A DNA stretch of 61,585 bases from Herminiimonas sp. (lineage in GTDB: Bacteria > Pseudomonadota > Gammaproteobacteria > Burkholderiales > Burkholderiaceae_D): assembly GCA_027310305.1 (NCBI GenBank), contig DAIDBD010000024.1, positions 1 through 61,585 of the forward strand. The letters run 5' to 3'. The notes beneath the pieces are model-generated. The model was not told where the DNA came from, searched no databases, and saw only the letters and a program-made list of their open reading frames with translations. This document shows, one piece after another, positions 44,860 to 54,145 of this stretch. The number at the start of each line of letters is the position of its first letter. Position 1 is the first letter of the stretch. The position numbers and the translations under genes were made by a program.

Positions 44860-47418
44860 ATGACGGGAGCGCATGTAGTGAATCAAAAAGCATCAGCCAG
44901 TTTTGACTTGCTTGCCGGTAATGGCGTGATGCGTGCGTTGATGCGCGCGCACGACTGGTCGAGCTCGCCGCTCGGGCGGCCTGATGCATGGTCGCCGGCG
45001 CTACGCACTGTCGTCAACCTGATGCTGGACTCCAAGTTCCCGATGTTCGTCGCCTGGGGTCGTGAACTCGGTTTTCTTTATAACGATGCATATTCGAGGA
45101 TTCTCGGAGCAAAGCATCCGGCTGCCCTTGGCGGCAGGATGCAAGACATTTGGGTGGAAATATGGCCCGTGCTCGTGCCCATGGTTGACCGGGCGTTGGC
45201 AGGCGCAGCGACTTTCGAGGAGAACCTGCCGCTGCTCATGCAACGCAATGGACATGACGAACAAACCTGGTTCACTTTTTCCTATTCGCCGGTGTGGGAT
45301 GAAAACGGTGCGGCCGTCGGCGTATATTGCGCATGCACCGAAACGACGGCTCAAGTACATGCCGAGAGAAGGCAAGCGTTTCAGCTTGATCTGTCTGACA
45401 AACTGCGCAGGCTGGTGGAGCCGAAAGATATCACGGCAACCGCCGCGGAATCGCTTGGCCGCCATCTTGGCGCCGCGCGCGTCGGCTACGGCGAAATCGA
45501 TCGGGAAGAAAAAAATATTACGGTTTCCCAGGACTGGACAAACGGGACCGTAGCCAGTATCGCCGGCCAGACCACGCCGCTCGATAGCTTCGGTCCCGAG
45601 ATCATTGCCGAACTGCGATCCGGCATTACCTTGCGGGTCTGCGATATAGCAATCGACAAGCGGTCGGCGCCTTTCGAGAAGGCGTATGCCGATATCGATA
45701 CGCGTGCGATGCTGGTCGTTCCGCTGATAAAAGCCGGCCGGCTTACCTCGCTTCTTTCCATGGGCATGCCTGCGCCGCGCCGCTGGACCGATGAAGACGT
45801 CACGTTGGCAGAGGATGTAGCGGAACGCACCTGGGCGGCAGTCGAACGTGCCCGGGCCCAGGGCACATTGAACAGGCAACTCGAAATTGAAGCCGGGCGC
45901 TTGCGCGCGTTGTTTGCGCAAGCGCCCGGCTTCATGGCAGTGCTTCGGGGACCGGACCATGTGTTCGATCTCGCAAATTCCGCCTTCATGCAAATTATCG
46001 GCGACCGAGAGATATTGGAAAAGCCGATTCGCGAAGCATTGCCGGAATTGGAGGGCCAAGGTTTTTTCGAACTGCTGGATCAGGTTTTTACATCTGCCAA
46101 GCCGTTTCACGCACGTGAGGCGCGGGTATTGATTCAGACGGCGCCAGGCGCTCCCGCTACGGAACGGTTCATGGATTTTATTTATCAGCCCGTCATCGAG
46201 GCCGGCGGTTCGGTGTCCGGCATATTTGTCGAAGGTTACGATGTGAGCGAGCGAAAACGCGCCGACGAGGCATTGCGCGCGGCGGACCGTCGAAAGGACG
46301 AGTTTCTTGCGATGCTGGCCCACGAATTGAGAAATCCGCTGGCGCCGATCAGTGCCGCCGCGCAGCTGTTGAAACTTATTCGCGTCGATGAACCGCGCGT
46401 GCACCAGACCAGCGAGATCATTGCCCGGCAGGTCGAGCACATGACCAGCCTGATCGATGATCTGCTCGATGTCTCGCGCGTTACTCGCGGCCTCATCACG
46501 CTTGAAAAACAATCGCTGGATCTTGGAAATATCGTGGCGAGCGCGGTAGAACAGGTTCGCGCGTTGATCGAATCGCGACGCCACCGCCTGACGGTGCAAA
46601 TGCCTGCCGCGCATGTGCAAGTGTTCGGCGACCGGACACGCCTGGTACAGGTACTCACGAACCTTCTCAACAATGCTGCCAAGTACACGCAACCGGGCGG
46701 CGAAATCCAGTTGCGGACGGAGATCAACCACGATCAAATCGTGCTCGGCGTGCGCGACAACGGGATCGGCATCGCGCCTGAATTATTGCCGCATGTTTTC
46801 GAGCTGTTTACGCAGGCGGAAAGATCGCCCGATCGGTCGCAAGGCGGCTTGGGACTGGGTCTTGCGTTGGTGAAAAGCCTGTTGAAACTCCATGACGGAA
46901 CGGTATCCGTGCATAGCGAAGGGCCCGGTCAAGGCAGTGAGTTCATTGTCCGGCTTCCGTACTCCATCGATCCGATGAAAACGTCCGAATATTCGACGAA
47001 TGGGGGCGCGATGCAAATATCCGCCGAAGCGCTGCGTCTGATGGTGGTCGATGACAACGCCGATGCGGCAAACAGCGTCGCCCTGCTGCTGGAAAGCGAG
47101 GGTCATATCGTATCCGTGGAATACAACGGCAAAAGCGCGCTGGAACGGGCTCGCATTGAAACGCCGAAAATTTTCCTGCTCGACATCGGCCTGCCGGATA
47201 TGGACGGTTATGAACTGGCGCGTCGCCTGAGATCGATACCGGAAACATCGCGGGCCGTGTTGATTGCGCTGACGGGTTACGGCCAAGCGCAAGATCGCGT
47301 ACGGTCAAAAGCAGCCGGATTTGACTACCATCTCGTGAAACCCGCCGATATAGCCCGGCTTTCCGCTTTGCTTGCGCAAATCGGCTCATCGTCTTTCGCG
47401 GCAGGCAGCGCTGCTTGA
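44860..47418 (+). CDS. Hybrid sensor histidine kinase/response regulator (PAS-GAF-PAS-HisKA-HATPase-REC)
   Basis: An 852-residue soluble sensor. A PAS-like segment (about 25-165) is followed by a GAF domain (about 180-335). A second PAS domain (about 345-465) ends in VEGYDVSERKRADEALRAAD. The HisKA phospho-acceptor histidine is H488 in AMLAHELRNPLAPI. The ATPase has NLLNNAAKYTQPGG (about 601) and GIGIAPELLPHVFELF. A C-terminal receiver has VVDDNADAA and the phosphorylated aspartate D775 in FLLDIGLPDMDGYEL. No membrane segment is present, so the signal is internal. A GTG at 44878 with GGGAGC upstream is an alternative start. No output regulator is adjacent. Confidence 0.88.
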   Translation: MTGAHVVNQKASASFDLLAGNGVMRALMRAHDWSSSPLGRPDAWSPALRTVVNLMLDSKFPMFVAWGRELGFLYNDAYSRILGAKHPAALGGRMQDIWVEIWPVLVPMVDRALAGAATFEENLPLLMQRNGHDEQTWFTFSYSPVWDENGAAVGVYCACTETTAQVHAERRQAFQLDLSDKLRRLVEPKDITATAAESLGRHLGAARVGYGEIDREEKNITVSQDWTNGTVASIAGQTTPLDSFGPEIIAELRSGITLRVCDIAIDKRSAPFEKAYADIDTRAMLVVPLIKAGRLTSLLSMGMPAPRRWTDEDVTLAEDVAERTWAAVERARAQGTLNRQLEIEAGRLRALFAQAPGFMAVLRGPDHVFDLANSAFMQIIGDREILEKPIREALPELEGQGFFELLDQVFTSAKPFHAREARVLIQTAPGAPATERFMDFIYQPVIEAGGSVSGIFVEGYDVSERKRADEALRAADRRKDEFLAMLAHELRNPLAPISAAAQLLKLIRVDEPRVHQTSEIIARQVEHMTSLIDDLLDVSRVTRGLITLEKQSLDLGNIVASAVEQVRALIESRRHRLTVQMPAAHVQVFGDRTRLVQVLTNLLNNAAKYTQPGGEIQLRTEINHDQIVLGVRDNGIGIAPELLPHVFELFTQAERSPDRSQGGLGLGLALVKSLLKLHDGTVSVHSEGPGQGSEFIVRLPYSIDPMKTSEYSTNGGAMQISAEALRLMVVDDNADAANSVALLLESEGHIVSVEYNGKSALERARIETPKIFLLDIGLPDMDGYELARRLRSIPETSRAVLIALTGYGQAQDRVRSKAAGFDYHLVKPADIARLSALLAQIGSSSFAAGSAA

Positions 47419-47626
47419 TAGCCAAGCCGATGTCCGGTCCGAGGCCAAATCAACCAGTGCGCTCCGGCTCTTTTCTCTTGGCGCGGGACGCCGTTCACTA
47501 CCTGTTTGGATCGCTGTTCCACGAAGGCATCCTTCCCATCGGCACGCGATGAAAAGATCGAACGCTACAGCCGATCGAGGACTTCATGCGGAGACGGTGC
47601 TTTGCGGGTACCTGCCTGGGTTCGCC

Positions 47627-49588
47627 CTACACTTTCATCGGCAGAATCACCATCTGCAAGCCGTCGAAATGCAACCGCCGCTGGATCGCCAGCGCCGCCT
47701 GGTTGTGCAGCAGGCGCGTGAACCAGTTGTCCTGTTCGAAAATCAGCTTGCTGGTGAAGAAGATCGCATTCGGATATTCCTTGCTGATCTCTTCACATAA
47801 TTTGGTGACTTCATTGACCACATCGGTGCCGAAACCGAGATAGGCCGCCGATGCCATGCCATGGCTATGGCAGAAATCGACAAAGAACTTGAGCGTTGCA
47901 TTTGCTTCCGCGCGCATCTGTTCCACTGCACCCTCGCCGCCGTAGGCATGGGAATCGACCGTGCGCGCATTAACGAAAATGAAGTTTTTAAAATGATCCG
48001 GAAACATCCGCTGCACCCATAGCAACGCATGCAAGCCGCCGCCGCGCGACGTGCCGACGATGAATACCGCCGTCTGCCGATCGGGATCCGGGATTACCTG
48101 GCCGACATGCGGGCCGAACGGCTGATTGGCGAATACCTGGTCCACCGAGTGGATGGCGTTCTTGGTATCGCGATAGTGATTGCGGATATAGATGCACAAT
48201 GCGGCGATGGCCGCGATGATGACGGCTGCCGCCCAGCCGCCGCCGGCAAACTTCTCGACCAGCAATACTGCGAGAATGCCTGCGCAAATGACAAAGCCCA
48301 CCAGCGACAGAAAAAAACGCCTCCTCCAGTGTTCCAGTTCCTTGCGATGCCGCCACCAATACAGGCACAGCCCGAACAATGAAATCGCGAAAGTAAGAAA
48401 TACCGATACCGAATACAGCACCACCAGCAGGGTGACGCTGCCGCGTGTCCAGAACAGGATCGCCAGCGCCGCAATGCCCATCACCAGAATGCCGTTCTGC
48501 GTTACCAGGCGTGTCGACAGGTAACGGAATTTGTGCGGCACCCAGGAATCCGCCGCCATGTTGGACAACACCGCCGGGCCGCCGAGAAAGCCGGTATTGG
48601 CGGCGACGAACAGAAGGCCCGCTTCAAAGGCAAGCACGATGATCAGGGCGATTTGCTTGGTCAATTCATTGCCGTAACCTACGCTGTCGATGATGGCTTT
48701 GAACGTCGACGCATTCAGCGTCATGTTTTCCACCGGCTTTGCATTCCACAGCAGATACAGCAGAATGATGCCGCTGGCGGTAAAGGCGAGCGACAGCGCC
48801 ATGTACAGCATCGTCATCTTGCCGGTATGCACGCGCGGTTCGGCCAGGATATTGACATTGTTCGATACGGCTTCCAGACCGGTGTAGGTACCGCCGCCCT
48901 GCGAGTACGCCAGCAGCAGCATGCCGGACACCCCGATCCATCCGATATGATTGGCCAGGGTAGCGGTTTCGGCCAGCGTGGTCGGCACCAGTTGCGGCAG
49001 AAACGATACGTGCGCAAAAATGCCGTACACGATCAGTACGAAATGCGTGAGAACGAAGCCGATGAAAATCGGCAACAAAATCTTGATCGCTTCCTTCATG
49101 CCGCGCAGATTGAGCACGATCAGCGCGCCGATGAAAAATACTTCCGCCCATAATTTGTATGGATGAAAGCCCGGCGGCAACAGCGACGCCAGCGCCTCGA
49201 CGCCGGCGGCAATCGAAATCGCGATCGTCAATATATAGTCGAGCACCAGCGCGCAACCGGCGATCAGGCCCATGTACGGGCCGACCAGTTTGGTCGCAAC
49301 GCGATAGCCGCCGCCGCCGGTGGGGAACAACTCGATTACCTGGTTGTAGGCCAGCGCGATGATGAACACCGTTACCGCCGTGGCGATCGCCATGAACAGG
49401 CCGAGCTGGGTATGTTCGCCCAGCGCGCGGAACGTCTCTTCAGGCCCGTATGCCGACGACGACAATCCATCCGCACCCAGGCCGACCCACGCGATAAAAG
49501 CAACCAGCGCCAATGAGTGGCGTGTTTCTGTTTTCAGGGGATCAAGCGCTTTGCCGAGGACGATTTCGCGGATTTTTACGGACTTCAT
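47627..49588 (-). CDS. APC superfamily permease with C-terminal soluble domain
   Basis: A 653-residue protein. About twelve membrane segments (residues about 25-470) carry the APC hallmarks GLGADGLSSSAYGPEE and LFPTGGGGYRVATKL. A soluble C-terminal domain (about 490-653) is reminiscent of a nucleotide-binding USP-like module. Members transport amino acids or potassium; the substrate is not known. Its upstream region (49589-49725) abuts the tRNA-Leu promoter. Confidence 0.8.
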   Translation of the reverse strand: MKSVKIREIVLGKALDPLKTETRHSLALVAFIAWVGLGADGLSSSAYGPEETFRALGEHTQLGLFMAIATAVTVFIIALAYNQVIELFPTGGGGYRVATKLVGPYMGLIAGCALVLDYILTIAISIAAGVEALASLLPPGFHPYKLWAEVFFIGALIVLNLRGMKEAIKILLPIFIGFVLTHFVLIVYGIFAHVSFLPQLVPTTLAETATLANHIGWIGVSGMLLLAYSQGGGTYTGLEAVSNNVNILAEPRVHTGKMTMLYMALSLAFTASGIILLYLLWNAKPVENMTLNASTFKAIIDSVGYGNELTKQIALIIVLAFEAGLLFVAANTGFLGGPAVLSNMAADSWVPHKFRYLSTRLVTQNGILVMGIAALAILFWTRGSVTLLVVLYSVSVFLTFAISLFGLCLYWWRHRKELEHWRRRFFLSLVGFVICAGILAVLLVEKFAGGGWAAAVIIAAIAALCIYIRNHYRDTKNAIHSVDQVFANQPFGPHVGQVIPDPDRQTAVFIVGTSRGGGLHALLWVQRMFPDHFKNFIFVNARTVDSHAYGGEGAVEQMRAEANATLKFFVDFCHSHGMASAAYLGFGTDVVNEVTKLCEEISKEYPNAIFFTSKLIFEQDNWFTRLLHNQAALAIQRRLHFDGLQMVILPMKV

Positions 49589-49684
49589 TGATAGTGGCCC
49601 GCGTCGTTGCGGTGTGATTGATCAGAGAAAGCGATGATACGCCTTTAGATTACAGCAAGACAATGACATCCATCAGACTCGATG

Positions 49685-49713
49685 TTGCTCGAACGCTGCA
49701 AATCGGCGATAAT
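49685..49713 (+). promoter_or_regulatory. tRNA-Leu promoter
   Basis: TTGCTC (49685-49690) and GATAAT (49708-49713) are 17 bases apart, and the tRNA begins 12 bases further on. Confidence 0.6.
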
Positions 49714-49725
49714 AGCGGTCGTGCC

Positions 49726-49812
49726 GCCGAGATGGCGGAATAGGTAGACGCACGGGACTCAAAATCCCGCGCTGGAAACAGCGTGCCGGTTCGATTCCGG
49801 CTCTCGGCACCA
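49726..49812 (+). tRNA. tRNA-Leu, anticodon CAA
   Basis: The acceptor arms GCCGAGA (49726-49732) and TCTCGGC (49802-49808) pair perfectly, followed by A and an encoded CCA. The anticodon arm CGGGA, loop CTCAAAA, TCCCG gives anticodon CAA (codon UUG). The T arm has GGTTCGATTCC. The length of 87 bases reflects the long variable arm of class II tRNAs. It borders the restriction-modification block, a common insertion point for islands. Confidence 0.97.
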
Positions 49813-49819
49813 AGTGAAT

Positions 49820-49843
49820 ACGCTCCTGGAAAGGGGCGTTTTT
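49820..49843 (+). terminator. tRNA-Leu terminator
   Basis: ACGCTCC, loop TGGAAA, GGGGCGT, then five Ts (seven pairs, one G-U). Confidence 0.75.
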
Positions 49844-49856
49844 CATTTGTGCGATC

Positions 49857-49884
49857 AATTTGAGTACGAGCAAGTACTCAAATT
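49857..49884. repeat. Perfect 11-bp inverted repeat at the end of the UvrD-type gene
   Basis: AATTTGAGTAC, loop GAGCAA, GTACTCAAATT. It includes the stop codon of the helicase gene and has no T tract. It may be a transcript-end hairpin or a scar at the island boundary. Confidence 0.55.
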
Positions 49885-51640
49885 CGAAGATCATCCAAAA
49901 ATTCGGATTGAGGATCGGCACCGGTGACAAGCAAATCATCTCTGGCTCGGGTGCATGCGACGTACAGTAAGTGTCGCTCGGTGTTGTAAACTTCTTCCAG
50001 GTCAGCATCATCAGTCACTGATTCGATGCGCTGTTGGAGAGGAATGACTTCGTCATCACAAGCCATTACCGCCACTGCGCGAAACTCCAGCCCCTTGGCC
50101 AGATGCATGGTACTGATCGATACCTGCCCGCTAGTTGTCTCAACTTGATCATCGAGTATGTTGAATGCGAACCCCGCCTCAGAGACAGCCGCGCGGGCGC
50201 GATCCAGCTCTGCGTCAGAGCGAACGAATACACCCATCTCATGAGGTGCCACGCCCTCTTTGTTACGCTCTACCAGCCACTCAGCAACAGCACTAATTTC
50301 ATTTTCCTGATTCGGGAATGTCCGGATTACAGGAACTGAGCCATTGAATACCGACACTGTGCCGCGTCGTTCCTCAGTATTGCCGTCAACATCAGATACA
50401 GACGGGCCCAACAAGCGATCCGCCTGCATCCTGATCTGATGTGATGTTCGGTAATTGATGTGCAGGGTACGGGCGCGTCCGCGTATGTCAACGCCAAGTG
50501 CGTTCCATGAAAACGGTTGCTGAAAAATTCGCTGTCCAAGATTGCCGGCAAAGAAAAGACTATTCGGGCGACCGCCGCCAATCGCAGCGAGAAAGCGTAA
50601 CTGGGCAACGCTGATGTCCTGCGCCTCATCAATCACGACAAATTCAAAAGGTGGCTGAGTTCGACTTGCCAAGGCGCCGGCCAGGCGCGTGAACATGTCT
50701 GCGTGCGTGATCAAGCCATCAGCGCGCAAGCGGCTCCGCACGACTTCAAAGACCGACCAAATCGCCGCGCGCTGGGGTTCTGCCAAACGCGTTTTTCTTC
50801 CCAGTCGCTTCACATCGCGATACGCTTCCCAATTTTCCAATTGCCAGGCATCGGCCATTTCTTCCCACTCGGCCATCAAAAACCCCAAGCTGAATTTTTG
50901 ATTGCCATTCGCCGCTATCGCGTCTGCCATAAAACCCTGGACAACATCACGCGCAGCAATCCGCGCATGACCGAAATGCAGTGCATATAGCCGCTCACCA
51001 ATGGCATTCATCGCATGCACTTCCAGACGTTCGGCCAAACGCGGCTCGTTGCCAATCAGCCGCCGCAGCTTGGCGCGCAATGCATTTGCCAACGTATCTG
51101 AAAAGCTCGCCAGCAGCACACGGCTATCAGGCTGGTTACGTGCCAGAAAGACTGCACGGTGCAGCGCGACGATGGTCTTGCCGGTGCCTGCCGAACCGGA
51201 CACGCGTGCCGGACCGCTGTAATCGCGTTCCACCCACTGCCGCTGCGCCGTATGCAGAAAGATTGTCCATTTGTCCCACGGGTATGCCAACGCCTGTTCC
51301 AGCGCTTCCACATCGTTCATCACGCGGAAGCGCCGCAGCGCATCCGGATGAGCAAAAGGATCGACTCCGGCAGCGCCGTAAATCACGACTTGCGGCTTGC
51401 CGCCTGTGGCCAGTTCCAGCAATGCCTCAGCCGCCTCGGCGGGAAGATGATCGGCCAACACCAGCAAGCTACCGACCAGAAATTTTTGTCTTTGGCTTTG
51501 TCGAGTTTGTGGAAACTCATGCCGGTGCTGACTGGGTTGAGTTGCAGGTCGAAGGCGGTGGTCTTGACGGCTTTCTGCTCCCCGCCGGTGAGTTTGGCGA
51601 GGCTGTCGGTGAAGGTGTCGGCGATGCGGAAGTCCATCAT
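49878..51640 (-). pseudogene. UvrD-type DNA helicase with deleted, frameshifted N-terminal region
   Basis: Two frames make up one gene. The first begins at 51640 (MMDFRIADTFTDSLAKLTGG through KDKNFWSV) and is open only to 51383. The second, from about 51467, continues as LLVLADHLPAEAAEALLELA and carries the helicase: Walker A SGSAGTGKTIVAL, the VIDEAQDIS Walker B, SISTMHLAKGLEFRAV and the C-terminal TRARDDLLVTG. I recall intact relatives of about 650-700 residues in which roughly a hundred residues join these parts; the N-terminal piece there resembles a RelE/ParE-like fold. Here that join is missing and out of frame. The start overlaps the methyltransferase stop (ATGA). The 500-residue helicase part could still be translated from an internal start. 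Confidence 0.75.
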
Positions 51641-53289
51641 GCTCGACCTTCCAGCTTCAACCGGTTGGCCGTGATTCCAGATCGAGACCAGTGTCCCCCA
51701 ATGGATTGGATGAACGCAGGACGCACCAATTTCGCACGCTGTTCAAGCCAGTCGCCTTGATCGAAGCGAAGATAGCGTGCGCCCATGATGCGGGCACGAG
51801 CCAACGCAAGTGCGACGCGAGAAGTGTCGATGGTGATCCAGCGACGGCCCCATTGTTCGGCGACGTAGGCCGTAGTACCACTACCACAAGTTGGATCGAG
51901 GACCAAGTCGCCGGGGTCGGTGGCGAGCAGTAGGCATCGCTGAATGACTTTTGTTGGGGTTTCAACTACATATCGCTTCTTATCCCCACTGAAACCTGCA
52001 ATAGCAGTATCGTCCCACTTGTTAGTGAAAACTGTAACTGGGTAATCATCCACGAACCGAATGTAATTTGGCGTATTCCCATTTATCTGAATTCGCCCAG
52101 CGTTCGCGAGCCGTAGCATTCCAGGAGTGGGGTTGGTTTTCCAGTGATGGCTAGCACCACAGTCAAATTCTTGGTTGCGATATGAAAATTTTCGGCTTTC
52201 AAGCGAACCTGAATCCTGTGATCTTAAGTTTTGAGCTGAATAAACTTTCCAGCCCGCTATAACCGGAACCGCACCACTGTTTTCTTCAGTTGTTAGCTTT
52301 CGAACAGCCCCATCAATGGTTGACATGGCGCTTGAGTAACTCGCAAGTTCACCAAGCTGCTTCGTGCGAAATAACTGCCGATATTTCACTGATGTTCGCT
52401 GTTTCGCATACCAAAGAACGTAGTCACCGGATCGAGGAAGAATATCCGCCGCTTGACCAGTAGTGGTTTGAAAATGAATAAGGCTTACGCAGTTTTCATC
52501 ACCAAAAACTTCATCCATTACCGCCCGCACCCGATGCACATTCTCATCCCCAATCTGCACAAAAATCGATCCCGAGTCGCTCAACAAATCCCGCGCCACC
52601 GTGAGCCGATCGCGCAGATACGTCAGGTACGAATGAATCCCATCCCGCCAGGTATCGCGAAATGCCTTCACCTGTTCCGGCTCGCGCGTGATGTGATCGG
52701 CGTTCCCATCCTTCACATCACGGCTGGTGGTACTCCACTGAAAGTTGCTGTTGAATTTGATGCCATACGGCGGATCGAAGTAAATGCATTGCACCTTGCC
52801 GCGCAAGCCTTCGCGCTCGGCCAGTGACGCCATGACCTGCAGGCTGTCGCCCAGGATCATGCGGTTGGCCCAGTGCGCATCGTGCTGATAGAACTCGGTC
52901 CTGGCGTCGTCGTTGGGCAGGCCGTTGAAGTCGGCAAAGAGATCGATCTGCTCAAAAACGCCCTCTCCCCCGGCCCCTCTCCCGCTTGCGGGCGAGGGAT
53001 GTTTTTCGGCGCGGCGTTTCAGGTCGTCGATCAGCACCTTCGGATGCACCTTTTCCTGGATGTAGAGCGGCGGCGCATGGACGACGAGGTCGGACCAGTC
53101 CTGCTCATCCTTGCCACGCCAGACCAGTTGCGGGTCGAGGTCGCGGTTGCGGCGCTCGTAAGCCACGCGCACCGGCTGCTGTTCGTCCTTCTTCATCACC
53201 GACTGGTATTCGGCGGTGGGGATGTTCTTGCGGGTGGCGTCGTCGTGCTTGAGCGTTTCGACGATGAGGGGTGCTTTTTTGGTGGCCAT
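51637..53289 (-). CDS. Site-specific DNA methyltransferase (N6-adenine, type III Mod-like), probably C-terminally truncated
   Basis: A 550-residue adenine methyltransferase. The catalytic CIYFDPPYGIKFNSNF (DPPY, about 170) precedes the target-recognition part. The AdoMet motif LDPTCGSGTTAYVAEQWGRR lies near residue 470, an order typical of beta-class Mod subunits. I recall relatives of about 900 residues that continue well past ALARARIMGARY; this protein ends within about 45 residues of that point. A REP-like palindrome is inserted in frame at residues 98-110 (PSPASGRGAGGEG). The central 52.0-52.45 kb is AT-rich, as expected for an exchanged recognition region. It lies 13 bases after the DinD-like gene. 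Confidence 0.85.
   Translation of the reverse strand: MATKKAPLIVETLKHDDATRKNIPTAEYQSVMKKDEQQPVRVAYERRNRDLDPQLVWRGKDEQDWSDLVVHAPPLYIQEKVHPKVLIDDLKRRAEKHPSPASGRGAGGEGVFEQIDLFADFNGLPNDDARTEFYQHDAHWANRMILGDSLQVMASLAEREGLRGKVQCIYFDPPYGIKFNSNFQWSTTSRDVKDGNADHITREPEQVKAFRDTWRDGIHSYLTYLRDRLTVARDLLSDSGSIFVQIGDENVHRVRAVMDEVFGDENCVSLIHFQTTTGQAADILPRSGDYVLWYAKQRTSVKYRQLFRTKQLGELASYSSAMSTIDGAVRKLTTEENSGAVPVIAGWKVYSAQNLRSQDSGSLESRKFSYRNQEFDCGASHHWKTNPTPGMLRLANAGRIQINGNTPNYIRFVDDYPVTVFTNKWDDTAIAGFSGDKKRYVVETPTKVIQRCLLLATDPGDLVLDPTCGSGTTAYVAEQWGRRWITIDTSRVALALARARIMGARYLRFDQGDWLEQRAKLVRPAFIQSIGGHWSRSGITANRLKLEGRA
52961..52999. repeat. REP-like palindromic element inserted in frame in the methyltransferase gene
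   Basis: CCCTCTCCCCCGGCCCCTCT runs into CCCGCTTGCGGGCGAGGG, with CCCGCTTGCGGG as the palindromic core. It adds 13 codons (PSPASGRGAGGEG) without breaking the frame. The same CCCTCTCCC style appears near 8.1 kb. Confidence 0.8.
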
Positions 53290-53302
53290 GGATTATCAGT
53301 AT

Positions 53303-54145
53303 TCAGGAGTCGAGCGCATCGGGATTTTTCAGGGCCTTCTTCTCGTCGGAAGCCAAGCGGCGTTCGACTTTTTTGATGTCTTCTGCGGCAGGCAGACTCT
53401 CTGGACGAATGCCGCGTTCGAGCAATGTCTTGCGAACCGCTTCATTGTTGGTGATGTGTTCGCGGGAGATGGCTGTTTCATTCGCCAGCTTGTGCTCGCG
53501 CGCATTGAAGATGGTGATCTCGGTGGCAAAATCCTTGGCTTTCAGGATGATGGTCGGTGCGAAGTCTGCAAGGGGGCGGTTGTCTGGCACGTTCCATTGC
53601 GACTTCATCGATTGCGTGGATTTACTGAAGAGCGCCTGGTCGCCTTTGCTGCGTATGAGCGCGAAGTTTTGATTGCCGCCGGTTTGCTCGTAGATGACGC
53701 CGGACAACTCCTTTTCAGTCGCGGTGAGTTTCTTGCGTGCCGATAGGCGTTCTGCTTCAAGCAGGCGTTGCTCGATCAATTCAGCGCGGCGGGTCTGGAC
53801 GGCGAAATAGGTTTGCGAAAAAGCAATTTCAGGTTTCTTGGAGTCACCATTTTGGGCAATCAGATAGTAGGCGTAGCGGGTGAGCATGATGTCATCCACT
53901 TCGCGCTGGCTACCTGAACCGAGATCGACCATTTTCCCGACGTCGGCAAAATGGTCTGTCACCAGATGCCCGGAAACTTCACAGGCAGTTTTTGCCTTGG
54001 AGACAACATTCAGGAAGTTATCCCACTTAGCGTAGCCCAGCAAATGCTGAATATCCCTCGCCAGCCAGAATTCAACGCCGCTGTCAGTTTGCTGTGCGTG
54101 GGCTTCGAAGTTGTCGGTCAGGCTTTGTACTAATTCTGTTTTCAT
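53303..54145 (-). CDS. DinD-like protein (DNA damage-inducible protein D family)
   Basis: A 280-residue protein. The N-terminal BRO-like part has FWLARDIQHLLGYAKWDNF (about 34-52). The conserved LTRYAYYLIAQNGD block (about 95-108) and a charged helical C-terminus match DinD of E. coli, which inhibits RecA filaments in vitro. Homologues are frequent next to restriction systems. The start overlaps the restriction helicase stop (ATGA), and the methyltransferase begins 13 bases after its stop. It is therefore an integral part of the operon. Confidence 0.85.
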   Translation of the reverse strand: MKTELVQSLTDNFEAHAQQTDSGVEFWLARDIQHLLGYAKWDNFLNVVSKAKTACEVSGHLVTDHFADVGKMVDLGSGSQREVDDIMLTRYAYYLIAQNGDSKKPEIAFSQTYFAVQTRRAELIEQRLLEAERLSARKKLTATEKELSGVIYEQTGGNQNFALIRSKGDQALFSKSTQSMKSQWNVPDNRPLADFAPTIILKAKDFATEITIFNAREHKLANETAISREHITNNEAVRKTLLERGIRPESLPAAEDIKKVERRLASDEKKALKNPDALDS

